A stretch of 64,000 nt of DNA from Hybos culiciformis (GCA_964007475.1 OZ023273.1:71177430-71241429), one strand, 5' to 3'; positions 47,495 through 58,154 are shown, numbered from the stretch's first letter. The notes: generated by a model from the letters alone, not told the origin. Numbers and translations are program-made.

Positions 47495-49099
47495 CATATA
47501 ATAATTTTCTTTTAGAAAAGCAGGTTTACAAATTATTCTACCTGCTCTTGAAGTATATTCATTTTTATTTTCTGTTATATTAAATACACTAAATTCATCA
47601 TCATCAGTGCCTGAGTCATATTCAGAATCATTACTACTTAAATTAACAATGATATCCAAAATATCACTAACTATATTAACAACACTACTACTTCCTGCTT
47701 GTTCTGATTCTTTAATATTTTCAGTATTATTATTTGTTAAAGTATTATTATTTTCAACATTTTTATTTTTTTCTAAATTGACTTCATTTACATTATAATT
47801 ATTATTTTCAACATTTTTGTTTTTTTCTAATCTGACTTCATTTACAATATGATTTTCCTTTACATTATCATTTTTATCATTAATATTTTTTAAAATAAAA
47901 TCATAATGATCAATTAATTTTTTATTTTCTACATATTTAATAGTTGTCTTACTTAAAAAACTTCTATTACGTCTAAAAACTTTACCTTCATTGTCTTTAA
48001 CTAAAAATGAGTTATCATTATAACAATCTATAATGAGGGCTGGTACCCAAATATTTTCTTTCTTTAATAGGACATTTTCATTTTTCTCTAATTTCGGAAG
48101 TTCTTTGGAATTTCTATTATAATATTTTATCTGAGAGTCTCTTCTAGACATTAATTTAGTCGATATCTTTTCAGGATCTACAATAAAAGGTTTAAGCTTC
48201 TGTTCAGAACAAGGAATCATAGTTTTTAAATTTCGAGATAGCATTAACTGAGCAGGTGAATGTTGTATGTGTTTAAGCGGAGTATTCCTATATTCTAACA
48301 ATCCTAATTTGATTTCATCTAAATCATTACTTTTACGAATAATATTTTTACAAATAGATACTCCTTTTTCTGCAAGTCCATTGCTCTTAGGGTATCTAGG
48401 ACTAGAAAAAACCTGTTCAAACCCATATTTTTCAGAGAACTCTTTGAATTGCCTACTATTGAATGGATTATTGTCTGATACTATAAAATTAGGAATACCC
48501 CATTTTGAAAACAACTCTTTAAAATGCTCAATCAATTCATTTGCGGTTTTAGTTTTTAATTTGATAAGTTCAATCCAATTAGAATATGAATCTATTATAA
48601 CGAGATAAGTGAAATTATATATTTCAAAAATATCAGCAGATATTCTTTGCCACGGTCGTTCAGATAAGGGATACGGCTGTAATGGTTCTTTGCAATTAGA
48701 TTTTTTAAATTTTTGACATTGATAACAATTACTTATAAAATTTTTTATATTATTAACCATGTTAGGCCAATACAAATATTCTTTGGCCTTCATACAAGTC
48801 TTTTCTATTCCGAAATGACCCATATGTACGAATTTTAACATGTCCGGTCTAAGGTTCATTGGAACTATTATTTTATAATTTAAGCATAAAATTGAATCAG
48901 AAATTAAAATTTCATGTCTTATTTTGTAATAATGTTTCAATTCAGAGTTTAATTTATTCATATCAGGCCAAGCATTTTCTAAAACATAATTATAAACTTT
49001 TGACAAGATTGGATCATTTTTTGTTTCAACTTTAAATTGTTCTCTTCTTTGATCAGGCATAGTAATATTTTTTGAAATTGAATGAATTACATACAACAA
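47489..49099 (-). CDS. Retrotransposon integrase ORF
   Basis: This frame of 536 codons encodes the integrase that inserts the cDNA. An N-terminal HHCC zinc-binding region is visible (H92, H95, C125, C128, with KTCMKAKEYLYWP between). It is followed by the rve core with D156 (ISADIFE), D209 (VSDNN) and E244 (GLAEKG). The spacing D209 to E244 has 34 intervening residues rather than 35. The C-terminal half is Asn/Glu-rich with two copies of a LEKNKNVENNN repeat (about 430-470). The listed start is not an ATG: the frame is open further upstream to about 49140 and overlaps the end of the preceding ORF, so it is expressed as part of a polyprotein or was split by a one-base change. Confidence 0.93.
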
Positions 49100-49125
49100 T
49101 TCTGGGTCATCACATACAGGGTCTT

Positions 49126-51693
49126 TTAAGAAGATCTAGATAATGCATCCGCTATTATTAAGTCTTTTCCCGGAATATATTCTATTTCTATTTCGAATTT
49201 TAAAATTTTTAACAACATTCTTTGTAAGCGAGCAGAAACTGAGTTAACATCTTTTTTAACTATTGTCATTAATGGTTTATGATCTGACTGTACTTTAAAT
49301 TTTTTTCCATACACAAATTGATAAAATTTTTCTGTAGCAAAAACAACTGCCAGAAGTTCTTTCTCAATTTGTGCATATTTTTGTTCCGTTGTTGTTAGCG
49401 CACGCGATGCATAAGCAATAGGTTGATTATCTTGCATCAGACAGCAACCTAATCCATCCTTAGATGCATCCGTTTGCACAACAATATTTTTATTTAAATC
49501 AAAAAATTTTAATACTGGTTGTTTAGTTATTTGTTTCTTTAAGTAATACAAAGCATCATCATGCTGTTTTTCCCATTTAAATACAACATTATCTTTGGTC
49601 AATTCTCTTAGACATGCTGAATGTTTAGACAAATTATCAACAAATATACCTAAAAATTTAAAAATTCCCAAAATTCTTAATAATTCTTTTTTATCTTTAG
49701 GGGTTTCTAACTCAAGAATGGCCCGCACATGTTTATGGTCTGGTTTAATTCCGTGCTCTGAAATTATTTGACCCATAAAGTGTACAGAATTCATTTTGAA
49801 TTGAAGTTTTTCTTCATTAAATTTAATATTATACTTTTGAGCAATTCGCATTACTTCTCGTAAAGTAGAATCATGCTCCTGTTCATCTATACCCGAAATA
49901 ATCATATCATCAAAATATATTTCAACATTTTTACTGTTACCGAATATTTGAACTATTTTCTTTTGAAAAATCTCTGGAGCAATTGACAAACCAAACGGCA
50001 TTCTATTAAATTTGTATCTTCCGAAAGGCGTGTTAAAACAACACAAATCAGAGCTTTCTTTGTTTAGTTTGATTTGCCAAAAGCCCTCCTTCATATCTAT
50101 AACAGTAAATATCTTTTTATTACTTAGTCTTGCCGTAATATCATCAGAGGTAGGAATTTTGTAATGCTCTCTCATGATTTGTTTATTTAAATTTTTTGGG
50201 TCTAAACAGATTCGTAGAGTCCCATTAGGCTTTTCAACAATTATCATTGAATTAACAAACTCAGTCGGGTAATCAACCTTAGTAATAATTTCTCTTTTTT
50301 CCAAGTCATCTAAAGTATTTTTAAGAGTTTGGTGCAACCCAAAAGGCACTCTTCTGTTTGCATTCACCACCCCTATATAATCTTTTTTTAATTTAATATT
50401 GTACTCATTCGGTAAGCATCCCAATCCCATAAACTGATTTTTAAATTCTTTTATAAACTCATCTTTAGTTAAAAAACTATTAACTGACCTATTTTCATAA
50501 ATTCTTTTTATAAAACCTAACTCTATACATGCATCACCTGACAATAATGGTTCTAATTTTTCTCTAATTATTACAAAATTTAAAATTTTAACCAAATTGT
50601 TATTAGATTTCACCTGCAATGTTGCAATTCCTAGTGGCTTAATTTGACTATTCCCGTATGCTTGTAATTGTATTTTGGTGTTATTTATTATAGTATCCTT
50701 GTTCAAATAATACACAGGCAGAACATTTACTTCTGCACCCGAATCAAGTTTAAATTTAATCTGCTTACCTTGAACAATTACATTTTCTTTCCATAAAGCA
50801 TTGGACAATTCGTCACTTTTGTCAACTGTACCAACTTTGGCTAACATCAATACATTACTAATATTATCTGTTTCATTTGAAGTCACTTCATTATTTCTAT
50901 CTACATTATTTATACGACGATTATTCTGGTTTGGCGTTCTGCAACAAACAGAAAAATGATTTTTTAGTCCACATTTATTACATGTTTTGCCATAAGCTGG
51001 GCAATTATTTGATTGATGTCCTTTGTTGCATCTCTTACAGATGTTACTATTATTTTGTACTTTTAGCTGAAATTTTTTATTCTTATTTTCAACATAATCA
51101 ACATTTCTACTTTCATTATTTTCACGATTTTCAGACTTATCCAATAATTCGAAATGATTTTTGCTTGATTCAACTATTCTGCAAAATTCAATGGCTTTGT
51201 TTAGATCTAGCTCAGGTTCTCTTAATAATTTTTCTTGACACCCTTTGTCTGCTACTGCAATAATTAACTGATCCTTGATCATTCTATCAACGTATGATTG
51301 CTTGCAGTTTCCACACTCAAATTCACACAATTTTGCTTGATTTTTTAAATCAGTCATAAACTGATCAAACGGCTGACTTTGCTTCTGCTTAATGGCATGA
51401 AATTTAAACGACTCCATAGTTATATTTTTTAAAGGAGTGCAGTAAGTATTAAACTTTTCAATCACTGCCTCTAACGTGACGTCATCACCATCCGACAAAC
51501 CAAAAGTGTTGTACACATTAATGCCATCCTCACCTATTTTGTCCAATAACAACGCAATTTTCATTTTATTGGCTGACCCGTCCTTACCTGACGCAATCAG
51601 ATGAATTTTAAATCTTTGAAGCCACCGCTTCCAATTCTCAGAAGTGTTTGTCTCAAAACACATGGTTGGAAATTTTTCTAAATTTTCCCCCAT
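49126..51693 (-). CDS. Retrotransposon gag-protease-RT-RNaseH polyprotein
   Basis: An ATG-started frame of 855 codons begins only about 54 bp inside the 5' LTR. Domains in order: gag-like region (1-210); two zinc knuckles, CKRCNKGHQSNNC (219-231) and CNKCGLKNHFSVC (238-250); aspartic protease with DSGA (317-320); reverse transcriptase about 440-640, with VIDMKEGFWQ, PFGLSIAPE and the catalytic YFDDM (593-597); RNase H with TDAS (741-744) and EKELLA. It ends at DALSRSS. The stop comes where related elements read on into the integrase, and the downstream frame is shifted by one base. Gag and pol are fused in one frame, as in several invertebrate Gypsy lineages. Confidence 0.95.
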   Translation of the reverse strand: MGENLEKFPTMCFETNTSENWKRWLQRFKIHLIASGKDGSANKMKIALLLDKIGEDGINVYNTFGLSDGDDVTLEAVIEKFNTYCTPLKNITMESFKFHAIKQKQSQPFDQFMTDLKNQAKLCEFECGNCKQSYVDRMIKDQLIIAVADKGCQEKLLREPELDLNKAIEFCRIVESSKNHFELLDKSENRENNESRNVDYVENKNKKFQLKVQNNSNICKRCNKGHQSNNCPAYGKTCNKCGLKNHFSVCCRTPNQNNRRINNVDRNNEVTSNETDNISNVLMLAKVGTVDKSDELSNALWKENVIVQGKQIKFKLDSGAEVNVLPVYYLNKDTIINNTKIQLQAYGNSQIKPLGIATLQVKSNNNLVKILNFVIIREKLEPLLSGDACIELGFIKRIYENRSVNSFLTKDEFIKEFKNQFMGLGCLPNEYNIKLKKDYIGVVNANRRVPFGLHQTLKNTLDDLEKREIITKVDYPTEFVNSMIIVEKPNGTLRICLDPKNLNKQIMREHYKIPTSDDITARLSNKKIFTVIDMKEGFWQIKLNKESSDLCCFNTPFGRYKFNRMPFGLSIAPEIFQKKIVQIFGNSKNVEIYFDDMIISGIDEQEHDSTLREVMRIAQKYNIKFNEEKLQFKMNSVHFMGQIISEHGIKPDHKHVRAILELETPKDKKELLRILGIFKFLGIFVDNLSKHSACLRELTKDNVVFKWEKQHDDALYYLKKQITKQPVLKFFDLNKNIVVQTDASKDGLGCCLMQDNQPIAYASRALTTTEQKYAQIEKELLAVVFATEKFYQFVYGKKFKVQSDHKPLMTIVKKDVNSVSARLQRMLLKILKFEIEIEYIPGKDLIIADALSRSS

Positions 51694-51729
51694 TCCATTA
51701 ATCTTTATGATTTTTCTTTAATTTAGTTG

Positions 51730-51747
51730 GATTTCCACCTGACACCA
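51730..51747 (-). promoter_or_regulatory. Primer binding site (tRNA-Leu-like)
   Basis: Immediately inside the 5' LTR the minus strand reads TGGTGTCAGGTGGAAATC. TGGTGTCAGG is complementary to a tRNA 3' end ...CCTGACACCA, as in tRNA-Leu. There is no spacer base between LTR and site. Identity of the primer tRNA is inferred from memory of tRNA-Leu ends, not checked. Confidence 0.75.
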
Positions 51748-51943
51748 TGTAATATTTGTTATTAAAACAAATATTAATAGTATTTTTAATTATATTTTTA
51801 TTTATTAAGTTTTTTAGTAAATTACAAAAACAAAAGAATACTTTCAGTTGAACATCTAATTAATTCTGCTGGTTACCATTCGTTACATAAATTATAGTAC
51901 CAACTTAAGTGTTACCACTATTTTAATATATAAATATATTACA
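51748..51943 (-). repeat. 5' LTR (196 bp)
   Basis: Starts TGTAATATTTG and ends ATATTACA in + orientation. It contains the 18-bp block absent from the other LTR. On the minus strand this is the promoter-bearing copy; no convincing TATA box or initiator could be singled out from the AT-rich sequence. Confidence 0.93.
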
Positions 51944-52035
51944 GTAACCACAAACAAACAAACAATCAAACATACTATTCGGTTATCTCAAGGTATAGGT
52001 CATGATTCAAATATCCCGTCATAACATTTCAAATA

Positions 52036-52275
52036 TTGACCCTAGCCCCTCGTGTTAGATACCGTTGGAAAGGTCTTGGAACGTAGATGCGAAAAATGTC
52101 ATATGTCGTCCAGAAAGGTCAAAAGGTCACCAAGTTAAAGGCCAAAAACTGAAAAGGTGAAAAAAAATTCAAATGGCCATAACTTGATGACCTTTTGACC
52201 TTTTTGGATGACATATGACATTTTTCGCATCTACGTTCCAAGACCTTTCCAATGGTATCTAACATGAGGGGTCAA
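52036..52275. repeat. Inverted repeat with about 105-bp arms
   Basis: The left arm from TTGACCCTAGCCCCTCGTG through GGAACGTAGATGCGAAAAAT to GGTCACCAAGTT pairs with the right arm AACTTGATGACC ... ATTTTTCGCATCTACGTTCC ... GAGGGGTCAA. The spacer is about 27 bp. The GGTCAAAAGGTCA-type direct words inside the arms are notable. It lies 90 bp from the LTR element. The segment after it contains CGGGGGACTGCCGTCCCCGG (about 52346), another small hairpin. Confidence 0.85.
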
Positions 52276-53379
52276 CGGTTCAAAAAATCGAAAGTTAGCT
52301 GTATATATTGTCGTGAAGCTTCACACGTGGAGGTGCTTGCGTCACTCGGGGGACTGCCGTCCCCGGTGATATTTGTTTTTATTTAATTTTCGAGTAACAA
52401 ATTTTGCTACAATTCATTTGCTATATATTTTTGAACGAATTATTATGCGTTTAATAATAAATTGCAAGATTTTGAACACATACTATCAGAAAATATTGCA
52501 ATTTTAGTTTATAACTTTACGTCTGCTCTTTATAGCTGAATTTTTTTTAGTGCAAGTAAATATTGAAATTCAAATTAATATCAAAACTGAACCAAACTTT
52601 ATTTATTCGAATTTTGTTTTAAATTTTGTTCAAATACTCTCAGTTTGAATGCATTTTAGAATTTAATTTGAAGCTTTAAGGAAATTTAAACAGTTTCTAA
52701 AATAAAAAAAGGAAATAAAAATTCTTTTACAAATAAATCTGTAAATTATTTGGTTTTTTTTTTTAATATTCTAATTTTAATGGTGAAGATATCCTTTGGG
52801 AAATTGTTTTTTGGTTTTAAAATATAGTAAAAATGAAATTGTCGTTGAAAAAGGAAAACGTTTGTTTATTAACAATTTAATTGTATTCAATTTTTCCTAA
52901 TGAAAAAATATTTAAAGTAGATTAATTTGTTTTTAGTTTTTGAAAGAATACAATTTATACTGAAGTAATAAAATTAATTTAAAACTTTTTTATACTTTTT
53001 CCTTTATTTTTGATGAAAAATAACTTGTAGGTACTTTGTTTGACAATTTTTTTTTTTTTTTTTCAAACTTTGCAATAATTGTAAAATAAGTTTGTAATGT
53101 TAATAAATTTAGTTTTCTGTTGAATTTATAAGATTTAGTTATGACTACGACGTTAAATTGCAATAATAATCATCTCTTATTAGTGACACTTTTTGGAGGG
53201 TAATAAATTTTTCTCGTTAAACAATAATTATTATGAAAATATTGAATTTTATAATTTTTGGTGCGATTTCAAAGTTAGGAAAAGTTTTTTGAAATTTAAA
53301 GTTTTTGTACTTCAGTGTTCTCAGTTCACATTTCCAATTTATTGTATTTTTACTATCTCTATTTTAACTTGGCAAAAGT
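52276..53379. other. AT-rich stretch after the palindrome
   Basis: Apart from the GC-rich hairpin near 52346-52365, no feature is recognised. Confidence 0.5.
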
Positions 53380-53882
53380 ATCTTTGTATGTGGATAGTTT
53401 CCACGGAAACTGGCCGATTCGATGTTACCACACTTTTTTGGGCAAACTGTATAAATATTAAAAATTCTAATCTTGAAAATACTTTATATGAATTATTACC
53501 ATAGGACAAATAAAAAATTAATACCATAGGCCAAATAAAAAAAATATGTAAAAATTTACTGTTATTAGCAAAATTTTCAGCATAAAGACTGATTTTGTCA
53601 TTCCCGTGGCTGTTACTAAGTAATTGGTTCGTATTCAAAACTAAAATTCGTTATTTTAATGTTCAATTTTATTATTAAAAAAATAAAATGTAAAAGGTTC
53701 TCTAAAATTTAAAAAAAAGTTGAGAAAGTACAGTTCTAATTGGTTTTTTCTATTATTTTATTTCGAATTTCAAACCTTTTGCGAATTACGTAAAAAAAAA
53801 ATTAGTACAATTAATATAATTTAAAATCGCGATTTCAGTTGGCTAAGTAAATACATTTTTTCTTGATATTATTAGTTGTGAT

Positions 53883-54742
53883 CAGTGCTGTCGTTTTAAA
53901 TTTTCATGAAGCAGTAGAAATTCAAAAAAAAAGAACAGTAGATTAGAAAAAAAGGCAGTAAATTTTTTAACCAATAAAGTGGTTGAAAAAAGTTTTTACT
54001 GTTTGTGCTCGACTTTTTTCTTTGCCTGTCTCTACCAATAAATAAAATACATCTTTTATTTCAAATATTTACATACTATCACAAATCTGATAAAACAAAT
54101 GTTAAAGGAACTTAAAATGATTTTACCTCCTTGGCTAGAACTTACTAAATAATAAAACTTACACTAAAAACAATTTGTGCTTTTTCAAATATATAATAAT
54201 AATACACCACTTAATAGTATTGCTTTTGATGCTCAATAAATGAATTTAATTATTAATTATAAAAAATATATAAATATTTTTTTTAAATTTTGGAAACATA
54301 ATTGATTTAATCCATTTTTTAAAATTGAGTATTTCTTTGGTTTTTTAAAAAAGAAAATTCTAAATTAATAAGTTGTCTCCAACTAATTCCATCTAATGCC
54401 TCAACATCATCTACATCTTCAACAAAATTCGGCAACGCTTTAGTCAAATGTATTAAAGAAGGTCTCAAATTCTTTGGATCTATAATTTCAAGCTGTTTGA
54501 AAAAAGGGTCATTAAAATAAAATCTTTCAAAAATCTAATAAATTAAAAGGTTTTCTTATCATCATAGATCATAACATGTAAAATAGTTTAAGAGAAATAA
54601 TTAAAAATAATTATTAATGAGGAAGAACGAAAAAGCAGTAGATTTTAGCAAAAACCAGTAGGGCAGTAGATAATATCAAAAAGCAGTAGATGTACTGCTA
54701 AAGCAGTAGATCTACTGCTAAAGCAGTAGAAAGACAGCACTG
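53883..54742 (-). mobile_element. hAT element with CAGTGCTGTC ends
   Basis: The termini CAGTGCTGTC and GACAGCACTG are perfect 10-bp inverted repeats. Both subterminal regions carry many copies of GCAGTAGA (at least three on the left, eight on the right). Flanks GTTGTGAT and GTTGGTTG(TGAT) give only an imperfect target duplication. A transposase fragment lies on the minus strand inside (54375-54529). Truncated and non-autonomous. Confidence 0.75.
54375..54529 (-). pseudogene. hAT transposase fragment
   Basis: An uninterrupted stretch of 51 codons without an ATG reads ERFYFNDPFFKQLEIIDPKN, then LRPSLIHLTKALPNF and an Asp/Val-rich segment ending ISWR. The RF.f.DP....l..ldPkn pattern is that of the middle region of ZBED/SCAND3-like hAT transposases. 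It lies inside hAT termini and in minus orientation. It is too short to be functional. Confidence 0.6.
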
Positions 54743-55181
54743 GTTGGTTGTGATATTTAAATCGAGTAAAATAAATCGGTAGTGAACAGTTATTTCAAAA
54801 TTTTCTATAATTCATACCTATAGTATTTTGTCATTACCGTGGTAATGGTTTTTTTAATTGAAATAATAAAAAATATGATAATCAATTTTATTTAGATTTC
54901 TCTGTTTTTTTCTTTTAATTTAATTGATAAAAATTTTAAATATTTCGAATTTTTTGCAATAAATTAAGGAAAAACTGTTTTTTTGTCATTACCGTGGTGT
55001 CATTCCCGTGGTTCGTTTGCTTACACGGGAATGACTTTTCGGTACAAATTGTTTGAAAAAAAGAAAAATTCGAAAAATGCGGTGTTCCCTTTGAGAATAA
55101 GTTCGAAATTATCTGAAGCATCTAACAAATACTGATTTAAGTCCCAAAAATAATTTTTTTGTTTTTACATTTTTTATTTAG

Positions 55182-55312
55182 TTTTCCGCCTGTTTCCGTG
55201 GAACTACCCATGTATGTTTGTGACCGAGGAATCAGCGACGGCAAATTAACCAATTTTTCCGTGATCGGATCAAGCAGAAATTTTGCAGGCAGATTCGTTG
55301 TCGATGACAATA
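55182..55312 (+). other. Codon-like open stretch interrupted by a hAT insertion
   Basis: After an acceptor-like TTTTTTATTTAG (to 55181), one frame stays open for about 43 codons of balanced composition (from FPPVSVELPMYV to FAGRFVVDDN). It is cut by the hAT at 55313, and on the other side the frame soon becomes low-complexity. It might be a relic exon or the inside of another repeat; the first part overlaps the inverted repeat described for 53380-55215. I do not recognise the peptide. Confidence 0.25.
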
Positions 55313-55778
55313 AGTGGCGTAACTACCGGTAGGCGAACGCAGCAAATGCTGCGGGCGCACGAAGTTAAAGGGCGCACTGTTTGTCAGCATTTTACCAACA
55401 AAATTCATGATTTTTCACAAAAAAAGTCTTTATTTATTTTAATTCAAAGTCACTAAGAATATTACTTCGAAAATGAATTTACGCATGCAGGGATATCCAT
55501 ATCTGCTATCTGGTCGATGACAGCTGAAGCTTGACACGCTATAAAGATTGTGAGTCGTTTCCAACTTAAAAAAGAAGTTTAATGCATTCAAAACGGCGTT
55601 GACGAGTCGCCAGTTATATGATAATTAGAATAATAGGCGAAAACTGAAGAGTTATTTTTTTTTATAAAAAATTAAAAAATTAAAAAATAAAACAAAAAAT
55701 ATTGGTGCCTTTTTTAAATTGTGGGGTGGGCGCAAATTTATTTTCGCCTAGGGGCGCAATATATGTAGTTACGTCACT
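55313..55778. mobile_element. hAT-type element with AGTGGCGTAACTAC ends
   Basis: Left AGTGGCGTAACTAC and right GTAGTTACGTCACT are inverted repeats with one mismatch. GATGACAAT flanks both sides (55303-55311 and 55779-55787). The interior has GGGCGCA words near both ends (about 55364 and 55752). No intact coding sequence. Ends and an 8-9 bp duplication fit hAT. Confidence 0.8.
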
Positions 55779-55787
55779 GATGACAAT

Positions 55788-56801
55788 GTATTGAATCAAA
55801 AAAAAAATAGCTTGGGTAATGTACTATACTATAATTAATTAATTAATTTAATTTAAAAAAAATCAATCACTATGGAGAAATGCTGCATATTCTTAGGAAC
55901 TTGGCAGTTTTTTTTGTTCCAAAATAAAAAAAAAAAATTAAGAAATGCTGCATATTTTTAGGCACCAAAAAAGAAATAAATAAAAATTTGACAACAAAAT
56001 CCCAGAAAAATAGAGAGAGTTTTTAAAACTTTGTTTTTTAAGGTTGTTTTTTTATTTATTAATTTTGTAAGCAAATAAAATAATAATACCGTATTATATT
56101 ATATCGAAAAAACTATTAATTCACTGTCATTCGTGTCAGAGTTGTAATTTATTGAATACAACAGACTTTTGGTCTTCTTTATACAAACAGCTTTTTGGTC
56201 TTCTTTATACAAAAGCTCTCATATGGTTATCCTGGGCCTCGAAATAATAATGGTTTTAATAAAATTCTGCACTTTCTATAATTTTACCTTTAATTAAGTC
56301 AACTGTGGATTTCGCTATTGAACATTTTCTTCTAAATAAATACAATAAAAGAATAGTTTAAGTATAATTTTGGCGGCTGAAATGAAAATGTAATTAAGTG
56401 ATATCTCGAATTAAAGCTAAACGTACATTATAATAATAAGTTTTTCATAGTCTTGTTCTCCTTTATTTATGCATAATTCAAGTATGAGTGATAGTGTATT
56501 TACCAACTTAAGTATACATAACTACACAAAACCTTAAAAAAATTAAAATCGCTTCTTTAGTTTGTTAGTAAATACTGGTGGGTTGCGTTGATTCGCCAAA
56601 AAATTTATTATTTAGTTGTTTGTACTAATTTACTTTAAATTATTTTAGTATATGTAGGCAAGCATGTGTTTGTAGCATATTTTTAGGTACTTGTAAAATT
56701 TTTCTTAATAAATTTCAGTATTAGAAAGGTTACAGAACAAAATTCATATCAAGTTTACACTTCATGTTTAAAAGTACATCAATTCACAACGTCTTATATA
56801 C
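55788..56801. other. AT-rich stretch, minor duplications
   Basis: AAATGCTGCATATT(C/T)TTAGG occurs twice (55878, 55944), and TTTTTGGTCTTCTTTATACAA-like words twice near 56165-56210. No gene. Confidence 0.5.
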
Positions 56802-56802
56802 A

Positions 56803-57063
56803 TATCGTCTATCTAGTTCTTAAGTGCCGTATACGCATTTTTCGTATTTTTGGCAAATTGAGTTTGAAGTTGTAAGACTCAAACAATTGGTTCCAATTTA
56901 GCATATACGTCAAATAGGGGAAAAATATCTCGAGAACGGAAGGAGCTATTGAAATTTCGAGAGGAGCGTTCGAAAGATCGCCTCCGAGTTAGTATGAAGC
57001 AATCCCTAACTCCAAAAGTGCCAAAATGCGTATACGGCACTTAAGAACTAGATAGACGATATA
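56803..57063. mobile_element. MITE with about 38-bp inverted ends
   Basis: ATCGTCTATCTAGTTCTTAA and GTGCCGTATACGCATTTT at the left are mirrored by AAAATGCGTATACGGCAC and TTAAGAACTAGATAGACGAT at the right with no mismatch over about 38 bp. Flanking words (TATACATAT / ATATATGTG) are palindrome-like and do not define a duplication. The centre contains GAGAACGGAAGGAGC and GGAGCGTTCGAAAGATCGCC. Non-coding. Confidence 0.85.
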
Positions 57064-58154
57064 TGTGAAATTGAATTTTAAGCAATGTTTACATTAAAAA
57101 AACAAATATCGCAATAAATTACAATTATCAAACTTACTTAGCCTGAAAATAAATAATACAAAAAAGGATGTCGAAAATGTTATTAGCCAAAAAATAGAAA
57201 ACAGGCCCATTCATCCATTAATTCATTATTTTGATATAAATAAGTTTATGAATTAAAGTTTTTACTTTTTTGTTTCTTACTTTTTTTAGCAGGGGAGTCG
57301 CAAAAACCTTAGGGTTTCAATTAGTGCGTCGCGACTGGTAAAAGTTTGGAAACCGCTGTTCTAGATTGTCAAACATTATAAATATATAGAAAAATACTAC
57401 AGCGATACTACAGCGACGCACTAATTGAATATTCAATATATATTCCAAATTTGAATTGAATTTAACGATGAAAACGATGTTAAAATATAAGATATTTCTT
57501 TAAAGAAGCGGTATTAAGGTATCGAATTTTATTTCGCTAGTCAATGTACTCAAAAAAAAAACTATAAATACTACGATGTAATTAAAAAATATCAATAAAG
57601 GCTTCTAAACCATTTTTTCCGTGCAAGCAACACAATCATAAAATTTATAAAAATTAATTAGATAATAGTTTATAAAACTTTTTTATTATTAATTTTGTTC
57701 TTAGAAATTTAAAAAATTTATTAAAGCACTTTGGTTTCATTAATTTAATACGGCACATGCCTTTATATTTGTATTTTTCTTTCGTAAGTTGAAAATCTAA
57801 AGAAAAGTTTATATCATATATATATTTTACGTGATTAAAATTTTATCAGCTATGTTGGTGGATGTGGATAATATTTATTTAGGATTAAATAAAATCTTTT
57901 ATTTTTAGAAATATAATTTACTTTTTGTTGCATTTATTTTTTACAAAGTGGAAACAAAAGAGAAATATTTTACTCTTTGAGCAAGGTTTTAAAATTGTTA
58001 TAAAAATATAGTCAACTATTAATTGAAATTCTAATTTCAATCTCAAGAAATCACAAAATGTTAAACATTTTAAATCAGCGATTAGCAGGTGAATGATTGC
58101 ATGTTCAAAAACTAACTAATAAATTTAATTACTAAATATAGAAATACAATTAAA
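57064..58154. other. AT-rich stretch with a hAT end fragment
   Basis: No gene. Contains the fragment at 57285-57356 and the inverted pair TCAATTAGTGCGTCGC / GCGACGCACTAATTGA (57317, 57414). Confidence 0.5.
57285..57356 (-). mobile_element. hAT terminal fragment (CAGCGGTTTCCAAACTTTT)
   Basis: Read on the minus strand it begins CAGCGGTTTCCAAACTTTT, the style of hAT/Charlie termini, then ACCAGTCGCGACGCACTAATT. The other side CAGGGGAGTCGC may be a decayed partner, but no 8-bp duplication is seen. Confidence 0.45.

Larger units (their letters stand above)
47248..51943 (-). mobile_element. Ty3/Gypsy LTR retrotransposon, nearly intact (4.7 kb)
   Basis: Two LTRs with TG..CA ends (TGTAATAT...ATATTACA) flank the element, and GTAAC is duplicated on both sides (47243-47247, 51944-51948). 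Transcription is on the minus strand. In order: 5' LTR, tRNA-Leu-like primer site, gag-protease-RT-RNaseH ORF, integrase ORF, T/A-rich tract, 3' LTR. RT before integrase marks Ty3/Gypsy. The residue pattern, including YFDDM and an integrase D-34-E spacing, resembles the K02A2.6-like elements common in invertebrates. No envelope gene is present. It inserted between the minisatellite and a palindromic repeat. Confidence 0.95.
53380..55215. mobile_element. Putative TIR element with CCGTGG motifs, host of a nested hAT
   Basis: The left TATGTGGATAGTTTCCACGG (53388 on) is mirrored by CCGTGGAACTACCCATGTAT at the right (55196-55215), an imperfect inverted repeat of about 25 bp. GTCATT(C/A)CCGTGG recurs inside at about 53598, 54830, 54987 and 55004, with its inverse CACGGGAATGAC at 55025. 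A direct repeat ATACCATAGG(A/C)CAAATAAA occurs at about 53500 and 53521. The hAT at 53883-54742 lies within. No transposase was seen. The boundaries are tentative. Confidence 0.4.

Noticed and set aside
47607..51263. Plus-strand ORFs of 63-128 codons within the LTR element
   Set aside because: Antisense shadows of the integrase and gag-pol frames.
55182..55312. Confident host exon
   Set aside because: Only 43 codons, no recognised family, overlaps a putative repeat end; kept only as a low-confidence observation.
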